Positions 1-11,706 are shown, counted from the stretch's first letter. The stretch is DNA of 64,000 bases from Gracilaria domingensis (GCA_022539475.1 VCMS01000009.1:384043-448042); one strand, 5' to 3'. The notes: a model not told the origin generated them from the sequence alone. Numbers and translations: made by a program.

Positions 1-1976
1 TGACAGATACTCGGTTCAGATACACTTAAGTTCAGGTTTGAAAGGCAGATAAGCTCGAGAGGAACAGTGCGTACTCTGGAAGAATTCAAAAGCAGCAATG
101 TCCGTGACAACGCTCATGGTTCCCATTCGCACCTCCACTTCCCGTTTAGGTCCTTCCAATAAGTCAGTTACTAAGAGCAACATGTGCTTTATAAACAAGA
201 TTGACAAGAGTGTAGGAAGGTACGAAAGTGCCAAAATGACGCGCACCTGCTACAAAACCAGGGGCGTTCGTAGCCACGGGAGCTCTCGATTTCTTGTCTG
301 CAGTCTTCATTATGAATAACTGCATTCACTCATTTTCATTGGGTGTCAGATCTGACAGCTTGTGTTTGTGTTTTTAAAGGTTTCTTCAAACCTTTATCTA
401 GAGACTCTTCTATCAGAAATGCTCAACACCTTGAAACACATCATGTCGTGCGAAGAGTGGAATGCATATGCGTCATTTTTGTTTCGAAACATTTCAAAAT
501 TGTGCTACTCCTGCTACACAGTGTGTCAACAATGTCCTGCATATTGATATATGAAACGGAAGCAGACAAAGGTGGAGCCTGCTGCTTATCACTTTATAAT
601 ACTGCGACGGTTGAGTCTTGGTTTTGCATTGATGTAGTAAGGCTCCTATGAGAACGGTCCTCTGCCAGTCTGGAAAAAGGCGCATTATCTTCTCAGCCTG
701 TGGTGTCTGTCGCAATGGTTGCTCTCAGCTCCTAAGCACACGCCGTTTCCGTTTTCCCCATAGCGTTCAGGACTACAGTTGCGATTATTAAATATCCAAA
801 GCGAAAAGGGGGCTCCCAAACACCAGTCTTTTTGTTCCGTTCCTTTCGACAAAAACATGTTGTAGATGTAAAGCTGTGGAACACGTAAAGAAAATGCGAA
901 GTCCACGGTAGCTGTGACCATGCTGTAGGGAACAGCAACGGCACACGACTTCTGATCATGCCAAATTGTGCGGTGATACGGAGAAAGGATAGAGACCAAT
1001 CAGTGCTGGACCCTCTGTCTACATGTCGTCCCTATCGGCAAAGCTCCCACTCTATTGCATTGCCATTGGAATTCTCTACAAGTTCTGAGAGAGCTAGAAA
1101 TGGCCATATTGAGGTACGCGTCTGCGCAAGAATTTTATACAGTGTAATCGCGCTGCATGTTTCGGTTCTCGGCAAATTGCTATCGAGGTGGGGAGAATGC
1201 GTGCTTTCCCAAGACATGCACCTTTCTCTAGCTAGCTAACAAAACGAGACCAGTTGTTGTGTAACACGAGTGTTTCTTGTCAAAAATAGTGTCGTATATC
1301 GCAACGCAACGCTTGGAAAGCCGCTTTGCTTGTCAACAATGTCTGTTGCCATTATCTGGCAGAGATGCTCCCAACATTTTGGAAGATACCAAGGGTAACG
1401 ATGTACAAGGATACACGTGCATCATCGGGAAGTGGAGCGCTGTGTGAGCCTCTCAGAGGTGCTGATGTGCGTTCCTCAGGGACGGCATGCTGCCTTCGGA
1501 ACGATAATCAAATCAAAAACACGAAAACAGGGCCGAAAATGGCGCTCAGGATTGTTTGGAACTGTAAGCCAGCAAGGCTGTAAGTTTCTGTGCCATGGGA
1601 GCTTCGGTTCCTGTTCAATGTTCGTTTGGTTCATTGAACCAAACGAACAGGATCCGAAGCTGAGCTTCGTTCCCACAGCCTCGACAGAACCATATTTGGA
1701 TATTTGGATCTCTACAATCTTGTGATCCTGGTCCAGTTGACGATGATCGAGATGGCAGCAGCTGATGTTACTGGAAGTTGGAACTATCGACGAGTACCGC
1801 TCTCTGTAACAGGAGGCCTGTTGTCTGTTCACTTAACACGTTCTACGGTCGAGCTCGGAGGGCGTTGCTCTTATCTGCAGCTGCAGCTTTAGTAAGCACC
1901 CCTGCATGCGGAGGGAAAGCTTCGTCCCGCAAACCTCGAAACGAATTCTTCATGGCATGTACTTAATGTACTTCAG
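1..1976. other. No supported gene; non-coding or unresolved
   Basis: Only short frames of up to about 118 codons occur here, on both strands, and none shows a recognisable domain. A strong inverted repeat lies at 1588-1680. On the + strand near 1539-1579 a short Met-initiated frame ends at a good donor (GTAAGT at 1580). Near 1778-1893 a frame ends in an alanine/leucine-rich stretch followed by another donor (GTAAGC at 1894). These could be upstream exons of the gene ending at 2205, but I could not join them in one frame with confidence. Confidence 0.4.
1588..1680. repeat. Long imperfect inverted repeat (hairpin)
   Basis: The core is TGTTCGTTTGGTTCA (1619-1633), one base, then its exact reverse complement (1635-1649). 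Outside the core the arms continue to pair imperfectly, with GAGCTTCGGTTCC-like sequence on the left facing GGATCCGAAGCTGAGC on the right. It could be a foldback element, a small-RNA precursor or part of an intron. Confidence 0.7.
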
Positions 1977-2205
1977 ATGCTTCCGGGATCAGAGTCACTT
2001 ACGATCTTGGTAATGCATTTGAAACGTGTGGAGAAAGGTTTTTCCTTCAGAGCCGTCGTGACGGGAACAACGCAAGACGAGGTGAGTGGTCAACTTCCGT
2101 ACTTTGTACTGCAACATAATATATTTCGGTTTTCAATTCTAGCTTGAACAACTCAAAGAGTCATGGACTCTCCTGAGAGAGGAATATGATGCCAATGTTA
2201 TCTAA
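1977..2205 (+). CDS. 3'-terminal exons of an unidentified spliced gene
   Basis: A pyrimidine-containing acceptor ends at 1976 (cttcag). It is followed by an open stretch 1977-2081, a GTGAGT donor at 2082, an AG acceptor at 2141-2142 and a final open stretch 2143-2205 closed by TAA. Splicing out the 61-bp intron keeps one frame, whose C-terminus is charged and helical (ending LREEYDANVI). An upstream exon ending at 1893 would join in phase across an 83-bp GTAAGC...CAG intron and carry an Arg-Arg plus Leu/Ala-rich stretch like a thylakoid-lumen targeting signal. That upstream exon has no start codon in view, so the 5' end is unresolved. I do not recognise the family. Confidence 0.4.
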
Positions 2206-2507
2206 AAACTTTGGGGATGCGTCCAACCCACTGAAACAAGGCCAAGACATAGAAACATGTTCTGCACTGGCCTAATTTATCGAGAGTCGGGGTTGCGGAT
2301 GGAGAACCATTTTATGTTTCATCCTCTCCTCGCCTCAACACCGCTACTTAAGCCGCCCGCACAACTTGGGTTCTGTTTCTTCTGGCTCACCACCAAGGTG
2401 CTCCTCTTCAATTTCCATTCTCTACTCTCCTTCCGTCTTTTGCGGCCATTTCTCTTGTTTGAAACCCTTCGTTCTTACCTTTTGCACCACCGTCCATAAC
2501 CCAAACA

Positions 2508-2957
2508 ATGACCATGAGCAGAGCTTTTTTCATAATCGTTCTCTGCGTTGCAATTTCAGCGTTACCTCAGGCATGCACCGCGCAGCCGGATCAATCTTCT
2601 TCTTTTCAGAGTTCAGAACCGTCTTCCGCGGATACGTCCATTACAGAACTTTCCAACCAGTCGGGCAGGAAAGTCTCAGGTTGTATTGATAGCAACTGGC
2701 CAAAGGAAGCCTTCGATGCAGTATGCAAGCCAGTGATGGAGTGCATGTGCAAGCTGGTACCAAGAGGAGACCGTACGTTCAAGATGAACCGGCTCTGCTT
2801 ACGCTTTGAAAAAATTTCGGAGAACGCTTGCAGACAAAGTGAGGAGGCTGCCTATTTCATGGAGTGGTACCATGGGGACGACGGTCACCGTGCTTATAAT
2901 GTGGTTCATGACTGTATCCCTGTGATGTTCGAAGCGTTCATCTGGAAAGTGAAGTAG
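2508..2957 (+). CDS. Small secreted cysteine-containing protein, unknown
   Basis: Intronless 149-aa frame. Residues 1-26 form a clear signal peptide: a short polar start, a hydrophobic core (FFIIVLCVAISAL) and small residues near TACTAQ. The next 40 residues are Ser/Thr/Gln-rich, like a secreted linker. The rest holds about eight cysteines, including a CMC pair, enough for several disulfides, and ends in an amphipathic segment. Met1 and Met3 are both possible starts. It lies about 300 bp after the preceding gene on the same strand. I do not recognise the family; a cell-wall or extracellular role is inference from the signal peptide only. Confidence 0.6.
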   Translation: MTMSRAFFIIVLCVAISALPQACTAQPDQSSSFQSSEPSSADTSITELSNQSGRKVSGCIDSNWPKEAFDAVCKPVMECMCKLVPRGDRTFKMNRLCLRFEKISENACRQSEEAAYFMEWYHGDDGHRAYNVVHDCIPVMFEAFIWKVK

Positions 2958-3253
2958 GCATGTGCGCGGAAGCATGGACACGGAACGTGCACGGTTTCAG
3001 CTTAAAGTGTCTCCACGGGCTACTTCCGTTCATGATCCCATTGCAACCTATCCCAAGAAAGTACACATTTCGTGCCAGGTAGTTCTGCAGTCGTGACTGC
3101 TTCAAGACTGCTTTCATATTCATCAGTTGTGTTTAAGGTTTCATACTCTAGTAAAAACTAAGTCTGGTATAGCTAAATGTGTTTTCTACAGGTGTTCCCT
3201 CTCCCAACCGCAAAGGCGAACCTTGCAACAAAAGGATACAGAAACTCAAACCG

Positions 3254-4654
3254 TCAAAAGTCCTCCACGACACCTTTTGTATCCCTCCTTGTAGCACCGG
3301 CTGAGAGTTCAAGTCTTGACACGAACTTCCGAACCACTTCATTCCTGCTCCTAAACAAAGCTAATCTTCCAAATACTTGAAAAGCCAATTCCCTCTCAAA
3401 AACGTTGTGTTGATCATCAGGTCCGTCTCTACACATGCGCCCCTTGACGCACACCTCTGAGCCTCGGAATGCGTTAGCGAGCCATTCAATCGCCTCCCTC
3501 AACTCCCAATCGCTTGGTGACGATTGGCTTAATTGATTGTAGAGGGCGTGTAGAGCACTACTAGGCCTATGTGCATGGAAGAGCTGCACGTAACTAAGAT
3601 GGGCTGGAATTGACGCATTCAAGTCCGCTCCGCGAAGATGGTGCAGGTAGCTCTGGCGAAGATAATTCACTTCACAGGCATCTTCGTGAGTTTCCCACCA
3701 TTGCTTAGCTTCATTTGACGGCAAATTCATTGCTCGAAGAACACGATTATGTATTGCGGGCGGTGGAACGCATTTTGGTACCGACTTGGAAGGATTACTA
3801 GCGTACGGAAACATTACACAGCCACAAGGAAGATTGTACGCTAGACCGTGTCGACGCAAAGTGTAGATTTCTTCCTCCACCTGCTGTTCTTCTTCGTCCA
3901 AAAGCTGTTGCATGTGCTCACTTCCATTCAAAATGTTTGATGCAGCTTGGGCAAAGCGACGCAAGACTGCCAACACTTTTCTGGGCATTACAAATGGGTT
4001 CATACCCGAAATAGTCTTCGAATCACTTCCAATCGTCGCCGCCGCCATACCGCAAACAGCGCCGTAAAGCATTATAGCTGCAGATTCACTAGGGAGCAGG
4101 AACTCTCCCGAGCTGGAAGCTTCTACGTTTGGTTCAGAATGTGCCATCCGCAACAGTGAAGAGTCGTATGACGGCGAATCGTATCCATCTTCGGGTAGCA
4201 TTGCTATTACAAGAGATATCTTCGACCGAACCTTTCTGTTTTTCTTTGGCGATGATACCCATGAGGAGGACACTAGAACGTGAACTAAGGCCGCGTTAGT
4301 GAACGAAATAAAGAAGAGCTGTGCACCTTTCTCAGTCTCTTGGACCAAAGTATTTTCAATGTCATCGGGAGGAGAAGAAGAAGGTGACGGATGTAGCGTG
4401 ATGGATACGGGTCTAAGATGCTGAATAGAGGAATGCCGAGAGACATTCTCAAAAAGAAGGTGGTGTGAAACGCATTCCGAACAGCTTGACGAAGGTATTA
4501 ATGTTAGCGATGGGGGATTTGGAAGCAAATGGCGCAAAAGCTCATCCCTTATGTCTGTCAAACTTCCAGGCGAAAGTTGTACGGTTGAAGAATTGCCAAT
4601 CGAATCTGACTCTTGGCTTGGGTTGCTTTCCGCGAAATAGTCGGTGGCACCCAT
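3254..4654 (-). CDS. Hypothetical protein, 466 aa
   Basis: A single long frame on the minus strand, closed by TGA at 3254. The N-terminal 90 residues are Ser/Pro-rich and probably disordered. A predicted ordered part follows (about 105-165), then a Ser-rich loop, then mainly helical sequence (about 190-460). An acidic Glu/Gln-rich helix lies near residue 260 (LLDEEEQQVEEEI), followed by a short Cys-containing strand (LPCGCVMFP). There is no signal peptide and no convincing membrane segment. The layout of an ordered N-terminal part, a small mixed domain and a helical C-terminus is loosely like GATOR1 subunits (Nprl3-type). I see no decisive motif and treat that only as an idea. Confidence 0.6.
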   Translation of the reverse strand: MGATDYFAESNPSQESDSIGNSSTVQLSPGSLTDIRDELLRHLLPNPPSLTLIPSSSCSECVSHHLLFENVSRHSSIQHLRPVSITLHPSPSSSPPDDIENTLVQETEKGAQLFFISFTNAALVHVLVSSSWVSSPKKNRKVRSKISLVIAMLPEDGYDSPSYDSSLLRMAHSEPNVEASSSGEFLLPSESAAIMLYGAVCGMAAATIGSDSKTISGMNPFVMPRKVLAVLRRFAQAASNILNGSEHMQQLLDEEEQQVEEEIYTLRRHGLAYNLPCGCVMFPYASNPSKSVPKCVPPPAIHNRVLRAMNLPSNEAKQWWETHEDACEVNYLRQSYLHHLRGADLNASIPAHLSYVQLFHAHRPSSALHALYNQLSQSSPSDWELREAIEWLANAFRGSEVCVKGRMCRDGPDDQHNVFERELAFQVFGRLALFRSRNEVVRKFVSRLELSAGATRRDTKGVVEDF

Positions 4655-5155
4655 ACACGCAAGGGAGCTTGAATCAGAGATACGAGACGCGCGCGAGACA
4701 AAGCGCCTACGAAACAGAGGTCGATTACAAGCTTCTCAAAACCGAAGCCAAGAACCTGGATTCTTACTTTCCCATTTTGTTGACAACGGTGACTAGAATG
4801 ACTGGCCCGAAGAACGCCCTCAGCGATGATGCGTTGTCCTTCTTGAGCTCGGTTGCCCCGGCGCATGGCTCACACAGCACGTCGCATGAGAAGTTACAGC
4901 GGACGAGCTATGCAACTTGGTATATTATCTCACGGGAAGCAATTTGCACGTGCTGCAGCAAGACAGTCTTCTTCCGTGTTTCGGAGTTCAATAATTCTAG
5001 TCGGGGCACGAAACGGTAGCATGAATCAGAATGTCTCATATGGTTCATACGTACGGATGGGTCAATGAAGACGATCGAGAATGGATTACCGACACGGTAA
5101 CACGAGAGTGACCCCCTCTTGTTGCCGTTGTCTACGCTCTGAACGCCAATGCTGT
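4655..5155. other. Intergenic, presumed promoter of the 3254-4654 gene
   Basis: About 500 bp between two minus-strand genes. Open frames on both strands are short and featureless. No repeat or RNA gene is apparent. Confidence 0.4.
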
Positions 5156-6355
5156 TCAAGGCACACTGATTTCTCTCTTAGTGCGCAATCCACATGCTTT
5201 CGCCACTCTTCGAACACCTCCCGCTCTATCAATTGCGCTAAGAACATCAGACCTCCCAATCCGCTTCAGCTGCAATGCTGTTGGCATGCATAAAGGCTCA
5301 TCAGTTTCGGAGAGAGATCTGGCGCAGCGCAGCACTTCAGATATCAGTCGTTCTTCGGTCCAGTAGCCCCTGGGTTTTCGAGTGACAGGTTCTTTCTTCG
5401 CCTGAGATCTGTACATTGTGCGAACCAGCTGTGCCATACCACCATGATGAGTTTGTATAGCATGCAGCAAGCCGCGAGTACCGAACTTTCGAACGATGTA
5501 TACGTTTGGAAGTTGGTCGTCACTCGAGTCTGCCCGCTGCATGGCTCTGCGGACTTCGTGCTGCACTACTGATAAATCGGACCAGTCTGGCTTAGACGAC
5601 GGTCTGACATCCATGCGGCGCGCTACTGCCTTCGAGCCACCATGCATTCTAATTGCTCTTACAAGCTCGCTTCGATTGGCCTCGAGAAGTTGGCGAGCTG
5701 TTGGCAACCCGTGGTTATGCACGTATGGGCGGAGGGCTTGGTCAAGGTTATTGAAATCCTTCCAATACCTATACGGTCGCATTCTAAGAGGCGGGGATGG
5801 AGTACAAGCGACTAGATAGAGGGACCTAGGTCGCGCAACAGCCGCTAAAGGAAGTCCAGTAACCTGAGATACATGACTCCATCCGTGACGTCGTAGAGCA
5901 GAGGCCAAATCGAAACGACCTGCACTTTCCAGTTCTCTTGCAGTTGGCAGCGTTTGTGAGCCATTCAAGTACTGTGCGAGTTCAGAGACGGTGTTCGAAA
6001 GCGAAGACCAATAGCGGTATCGTCGCTTTGGCTTTGTCTCGTTCTTTGACTGAGGCCGTTCTTGTCGAGATGGACGCCGGGGTTTTGCCGTGCACAGAAC
6101 AAAAGAGGGCGCCTTGCTCTGACAGGGCACGGCGGCGCTGCAGAACGGGGGAAGGCTGAAGCATGCGGGCGAATGCATGAAGAAGACATTCGTAGTATGG
6201 GAGGAGTTTTCGCACCAACGCAAGTCCGTCGGTGCCAAGGACGTCGAGGCCGCTACACGTGCAGACAAGTGCGTCGCTCCGAGCTCGAATGCGCTTACAG
6301 CTTGCGCGTGCAGTAAGCTGCGGCTAGAGGCGTTTCGAATGGATGATGTGGCCAC
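5156..6355 (-). CDS. Probable plastid protein with four tandem W/LPT/GR/HGG repeats
   Basis: 399 aa. Residues 1-110 are rich in Ser, Ala and Arg with few acids, as in an algal transit peptide, and are followed by a basic patch (about 92-113). The remainder is four divergent copies of a roughly 60-residue unit at about 113-168, 195-249, 257-314 and 330-390. Each has Tyr-Trp or Asp-Trp at its start, a helix, then LPT or MPT, then Gly-Arg (or similar) and Asp-Leu, an Ala-Ile helix, and HGG followed by a Val-Ala-like end. The repeat resembles small helix-turn-helix units found in tandem in organelle-targeted algal proteins. Nucleic-acid binding is inference. It is divergently placed from adenylosuccinate synthetase, only about 80-200 bp away, so the two probably share a promoter region. 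Confidence 0.72.
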   Translation of the reverse strand: MATSSIRNASSRSLLHAQAVSAFELGATHLSARVAASTSLAPTDLRWCENSSHTTNVFFMHSPACFSLPPFCSAAVPCQSKAPSFVLCTAKPRRPSRQERPQSKNETKPKRRYRYWSSLSNTVSELAQYLNGSQTLPTARELESAGRFDLASALRRHGWSHVSQVTGLPLAAVARPRSLYLVACTPSPPLRMRPYRYWKDFNNLDQALRPYVHNHGLPTARQLLEANRSELVRAIRMHGGSKAVARRMDVRPSSKPDWSDLSVVQHEVRRAMQRADSSDDQLPNVYIVRKFGTRGLLHAIQTHHGGMAQLVRTMYRSQAKKEPVTRKPRGYWTEERLISEVLRCARSLSETDEPLCMPTALQLKRIGRSDVLSAIDRAGGVRRVAKACGLRTKREISVP

Positions 6356-6417
6356 GCACGGTCGCCGCTGTGCGGAAGAGCCTCACGTCGTCCGAGCATA
6401 TTGAAGCTCAACTTTGA

Positions 6418-7845
<1,428 letters not shown>

Positions 7846-8023
7846 ATCAGACGGTCGTTGGTCGATGTTCCTCGATCTGATCGTGTAGAGATCGGGGGCT
7901 GATGTACGCTTGTGTTAAATTTATTGCTTATAAATAGTCAACTCAGGATAGGATGTAAGTTCGCTGTTCATTGTGAACGGAAGGGAGTGTTGTTGTAACT
8001 TCATCTATTCAGAATCACTGGGC

Positions 8024-9526
8024 TTACCTATACCAAGACACACATCGATTTGGAGTTGGCTGCAGTAGTTCCGAATCGTCGTTTTCTTTTGCCATGCTCC
8101 CAACTTGGAAAGACGTGTGTCTTCTTTTTATATCAGAATTGGACTGATTGATGTTTCTCACATTCAACACATTGCTGAGAGGAAGAATCCCTCCAGCACG
8201 AAGATCGCCATTATGCAGAGAAGAAAGCATGCCCTGTGGTTCAATGTTTGTTATTCCGATGGGCACTGTTGAAAGTTCTTTATGAAACCAAGCATGCTGC
8301 AGTGCTTGGTCTGCTGTGAGGCGTTCGTAAGGACTCCTATCGAGAAGCCCGCGAATGACTTGCTTGGCTTCGTCCGAGATGGTGGACCATTCCTTTTCAG
8401 GAAACTCAAAGTCTGTCTGTTTGATGAGCTCAAGAAGTCTGTCTGGATCAGAATCGGCAAAGGGGTAATAGTTGCAAAATAGCCAATACATGACAACACC
8501 ACATGCGAAGCAGTCAACCTCTTCACCGTATGGAAGCCCTGAAAGCATCTCCGGTGCTGCGAAGTTGGGAGTACCAACTGGGGATGTCATAAGCCCATCA
8601 GGTCCCAGGCCAACTTCATCGGCGTTTGGATCAACTTCAGCCTTTTCACTCGTGAGACGGCTGAGCCCGAAGTCCACGATCTTGATAATGGTCGGGAATT
8701 GCTTGGAGGTACACATGAGATTTTCTGGCTTGGGATGGAGAACGGGAATGTGTTAGACAAAGTTTGGCTCGTAAAAGTTCCGCTTATTGTCACGGAAGAG
8801 AACTCGTACCTTGATGTCCCTGTGAACAATTCCTTTCGAATGTACGTATCGCACACCGCTCAGTATATCCTTCATCAAGTCACGCACATTAGCCTCTGAT
8901 AACGGCCTGTTGGATGTTACGAAAGAACGTAGAGTGCCGCCGTCCAGATACTCGAGGACTACATACAAGCTTTCCTGTGAATCAAAAAGGTCAGACATGT
9001 GAATGACATTTGGATGCTTCAAAGCTCGAAGAATATCAACCTCTCTTTGGAGGAAATCCAGGTCCTGATCACTGCATAATGTTTTGGAAAGAATCTTTAT
9101 CGCGACGATATCCTGAGTCTGGAAATGGAGTCCTCGAACTACGGTTGCGAACGCACCTTCTCCGAGAGTGTCTCGGAGTTCGTAGAAGCGTTCAATGCCC
9201 CAATTAATGGTCTCCGTCAAATCATGGTTCCAGCTGTCGAACTCTTCCACATCATGAGCAAAGAAGCAGAGTTTTTCGGATGTGGGCAGCAGCAACACAA
9301 TTTTTAGGGAGTTCTTGAAGGTGTGGAGATGCGCTTCCCGCAGCTCGTAATCTGTACAAAGGCCCAAGTGGTGATAGTTGACGGTGAGTACCGTTCCGCG
9401 CAAGTCCACGGTTAGAAGTCGTCTGGGTCGGAGAAAATTACGGACATAGAGGCGACCATTCTTGTATACATGCACTTCCGGTCCTTTTAAACGAATAGGT
9501 GTTTCCTCCTCAGGCTCTTCCTGCAT
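8024..9526 (-). CDS. PH-domain serine/threonine protein kinase, CAMK-like (copy A)
   Basis: Two exons: 9526-8810 and 8728-8024, with an 81-bp GT-AG intron cutting inside HRDIK/PENLM. Splicing gives 473 aa. Residues about 15-105 form a PH-like domain (basic strands, LTVDLRGTVLTVNY, and a C-terminal helix with EEFDSWNHDL). The kinase domain follows: glycine loop LGEGAFATV (121-129), VAIK Lys144, HRD 235-237, DFG 258-260, AAPE about 296-299, then PYERLTADQALQHAWF at the end of the lobe. All catalytic residues are present, so it should be active. The fold is closest to CAMK/CDPK-type kinases but lacks EF-hands. The 230-residue C-terminal exon ends in a Ser-rich tail. It is a paralogue of the kinase at 11783-13745, with the same domain order and strand. 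Confidence 0.9.
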
Positions 9527-10367
9527 AGTGTTTTTAGGATGGAGCAGAAGTGAAGGTGGGCTTGGAGTGTGTGTAACTTCTTCCCGACACCCAAGCTTCT
9601 ATTTGAGTTTGCCCTAAGTCCCCCTGCCTTGTTAGTGCTGGTAGACAGCAGTTTGTGATTCTCGACAAAAACTTGTGTGAGTTGAAGCGAGAAAACATTA
9701 CCCAGTTCCGCACGTTACTGTTACTTGTCCTGGTTTGCTGCTGTTCTTACGTGTTTTGACGCGGGATGGTCGGTAGGTAAGTTTCGATCATTGCATAATC
9801 TTTGATCTATGACTAGTACGCAACTGTCAACCTTTTAAGGAGTGAGAAGAGCCGAATAAGAGTGGCAACACGTGGATCACAAGTCTTCAACGGAAAGCTG
9901 GGGAGAGGAATGTGCTAGCAGGACAATGTACCTGGAACCTGTGCCTGGTTGCCTGTGCCAGTTGCAGATACACTCGGGGGATTATCGTGGTACGTTCCAA
10001 CGGCAGAACGGCTTGTCTTCCGTGTTCAGCTTGAAAGATACAATTTCAGTAGCGTAGTCCTGACCGTGACGTACTCACAGCCTGTCGTCGATCTAGCTCG
10101 GGACGAATAGTAAGGATGAGAAGTCGTGGGAGAAGGTGAAGAATCTCTGTACAACACAAGTGTAATCTTTTTACAAACTGATTATGGAGTTGAAGACGAC
10201 TCTCATTACAACAGGTACAGGGAAGTAGCTTGAGCAAGTGCATCAGGAGAATGGACAACATGCACAGTGCAAGGTGACTAAAATGAGGATGGTCTCCTTT
10301 CGGAAGGAATGCCTCATAACGTAGCATATATGTTTAAAAATGCAGATCGAAGCAGCAGCAAGTTAGG
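9527..10367. other. Intergenic, no supported gene
   Basis: 840 bp between two minus-strand genes; it should hold the promoter of kinase copy A and the 3' end of the peroxiredoxin transcript. A + strand frame at 9872-10057 and a GTAAGT donor at 9777 occur, but I could not assemble a gene from them. Confidence 0.4.
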
Positions 10368-11588
10368 TCAAGCCTTACCTTCCTCTTGTGGCTTTTCCAC
10401 ATCCATTACTACCGGCTTATCCGTACTGGAGGCGATCGCTTTTTCTTCGGCCTTTTCTTCAAGCTTAGCCTCAGTGGAATGTTTTTGCTCTTTCGTGGAA
10501 GAAGGATCTTGCTCAGCCGGCTTCTCACCTGTTGTGGGTTCGGTGGCTTCTTTGGCGGCGGTGGATTCGTTTGCGGTTTCATCCGGTTGTGGCTTGGGAG
10601 CGTCAGCCGGCTTTTGCTGCGCTTGATCGGCGGCGGGTGCTGAGGGTGCTGCCGGCTCAGCGGATTTGGCGGATGCCGAGGGCTCAGGCTCCTTCGCTGC
10701 AGGCTTGGTCTCCTTCGCTTCGGGCTTCGGCTCCTTCGCGGCAGGCTCCGGCTCCTTCGCGGCGGGCTCAGGCGCCTTCGCGGCGGGCTTGGACTCCTTG
10801 GAGGCAGATTCAGGTTCCTTCGACGCAGGTTCATGATCGTTGGCATGGTTGGCCTCCGGCAGCGGATCGGTATCCATGGGCTGCTCATCAGGCTGTTTGT
10901 CATGAGGTTTGTCAGTGGCGTGAGTGTTTTCTGGCGCGGCAGGTTTGGCAGCGGTCGAAGTTTTCTCCAGTTGCGGTTTGTCATCAGTCATGGTATGATC
11001 GGGGTCAGATTTGGCACTGGGCACTTTGAGCGGGTTATCCTTTATGTACTGCTCCATAAGCGCAATACACTCCTTTGGGGACACGGCGCGTTTGGCAAGC
11101 ACGATGTCAAGGCTATCGCCCTTGCGCGTGATGACGAACACGGAGCGCTTGACGCCGCGAGGCGCCTTGTGCGCGGACAGCTTGCGCAGCAGGCCGGAGC
11201 TAGGGGTGTCACTGAGTAGCATGAGCGAGATCGAGCTCTTCACCTTCCAGGAAGCCTGGCTCTTCACCGAGTCATAGCTACATCCCACAATGTTGTAGCC
11301 GGCGGCGAGCGCGGCCTCGCGCAGCGCGGACAGCCCCTTTGCCTGCGTGGTGCAGCCGCCGGTGTTGGCGCGCGGGTACGTGAAGAGGATGAGGCCCGGG
11401 GCGGCGTCGGTCAGCAGCGAGTGCGTGGACACCTCGGCGCCGGCATCGTTGTGCAGCGACACGTCGGGGAAGGCGGCCGATACGGGCTTGCGCGGCGACG
11501 GCGGGTGCTTGGGGTGGCGCTTCTTGGAGATGGTCTTAATCGGGGAGCGGGCGGGCGCGGCGCCGGTCTTGCTGCGCGTGGAGACCAT
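10368..11588 (-). CDS. BCP/Dot5-like peroxiredoxin with long acidic AKEPEP-repeat tail
   Basis: 406 aa in one frame. A basic Ser/Pro/Lys N-terminus (1-36, with SKKRHPKHPPSPRK) looks like a nuclear localisation signal. Residues about 37-185 are a peroxiredoxin of the bacterioferritin-comigratory/PrxQ/yeast Dot5 group, with FTYPRANTGGCTTQ containing the peroxidatic Cys79 and SYDSVKSQ and LLSD as in the family. The usual resolving Cys five residues after the peroxidatic one is absent (the sequence is CTTQAKG); Cys103 is the nearest candidate. Residues about 200-406 are low complexity, with repeats of the type AKEPEPAAKEPKPEAKE and many Asp, Glu, Lys and Pro residues. The codons near the stop contain GGTAAG, so an unrecognised 3' intron is possible. 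Role by family: a thiol peroxidase, probably nuclear. Confidence 0.85.
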   Translation of the reverse strand: MVSTRSKTGAAPARSPIKTISKKRHPKHPPSPRKPVSAAFPDVSLHNDAGAEVSTHSLLTDAAPGLILFTYPRANTGGCTTQAKGLSALREAALAAGYNIVGCSYDSVKSQASWKVKSSISLMLLSDTPSSGLLRKLSAHKAPRGVKRSVFVITRKGDSLDIVLAKRAVSPKECIALMEQYIKDNPLKVPSAKSDPDHTMTDDKPQLEKTSTAAKPAAPENTHATDKPHDKQPDEQPMDTDPLPEANHANDHEPASKEPESASKESKPAAKAPEPAAKEPEPAAKEPKPEAKETKPAAKEPEPSASAKSAEPAAPSAPAADQAQQKPADAPKPQPDETANESTAAKEATEPTTGEKPAEQDPSSTKEQKHSTEAKLEEKAEEKAIASSTDKPVVMDVEKPQEEGKA

Positions 11589-11628
11589 GACGGACGAAGA
11601 CGAAGAACGGGGAGACGTACGCGGGCGG

Positions 11629-11706
11629 GGCGGTGGGGGGGGGGGGTGGAGGGGGGGCTGGGGGGAGTTGACGGGAAACGGGGCACTCGCAAGTGGGGGG
11701 GGGGGT
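11629..11706. repeat. Poly-G tracts (quadruplex-capable) at kinase/peroxiredoxin junction
   Basis: Runs of 6-12 G separated by a few bases on the + strand, at about 11634-11646, 11651-11657, 11662-11667 and 11697-11706, between the peroxiredoxin start (11588) and the kinase stop (11783). This is the promoter side of the peroxiredoxin gene. Confidence 0.8.

Noticed and set aside
9766-10057. Possible small spliced plus-strand gene starting at ATG 9766 with a GTAAGT donor
   Set aside because: No acceptor gives an open in-frame continuation of reasonable length.
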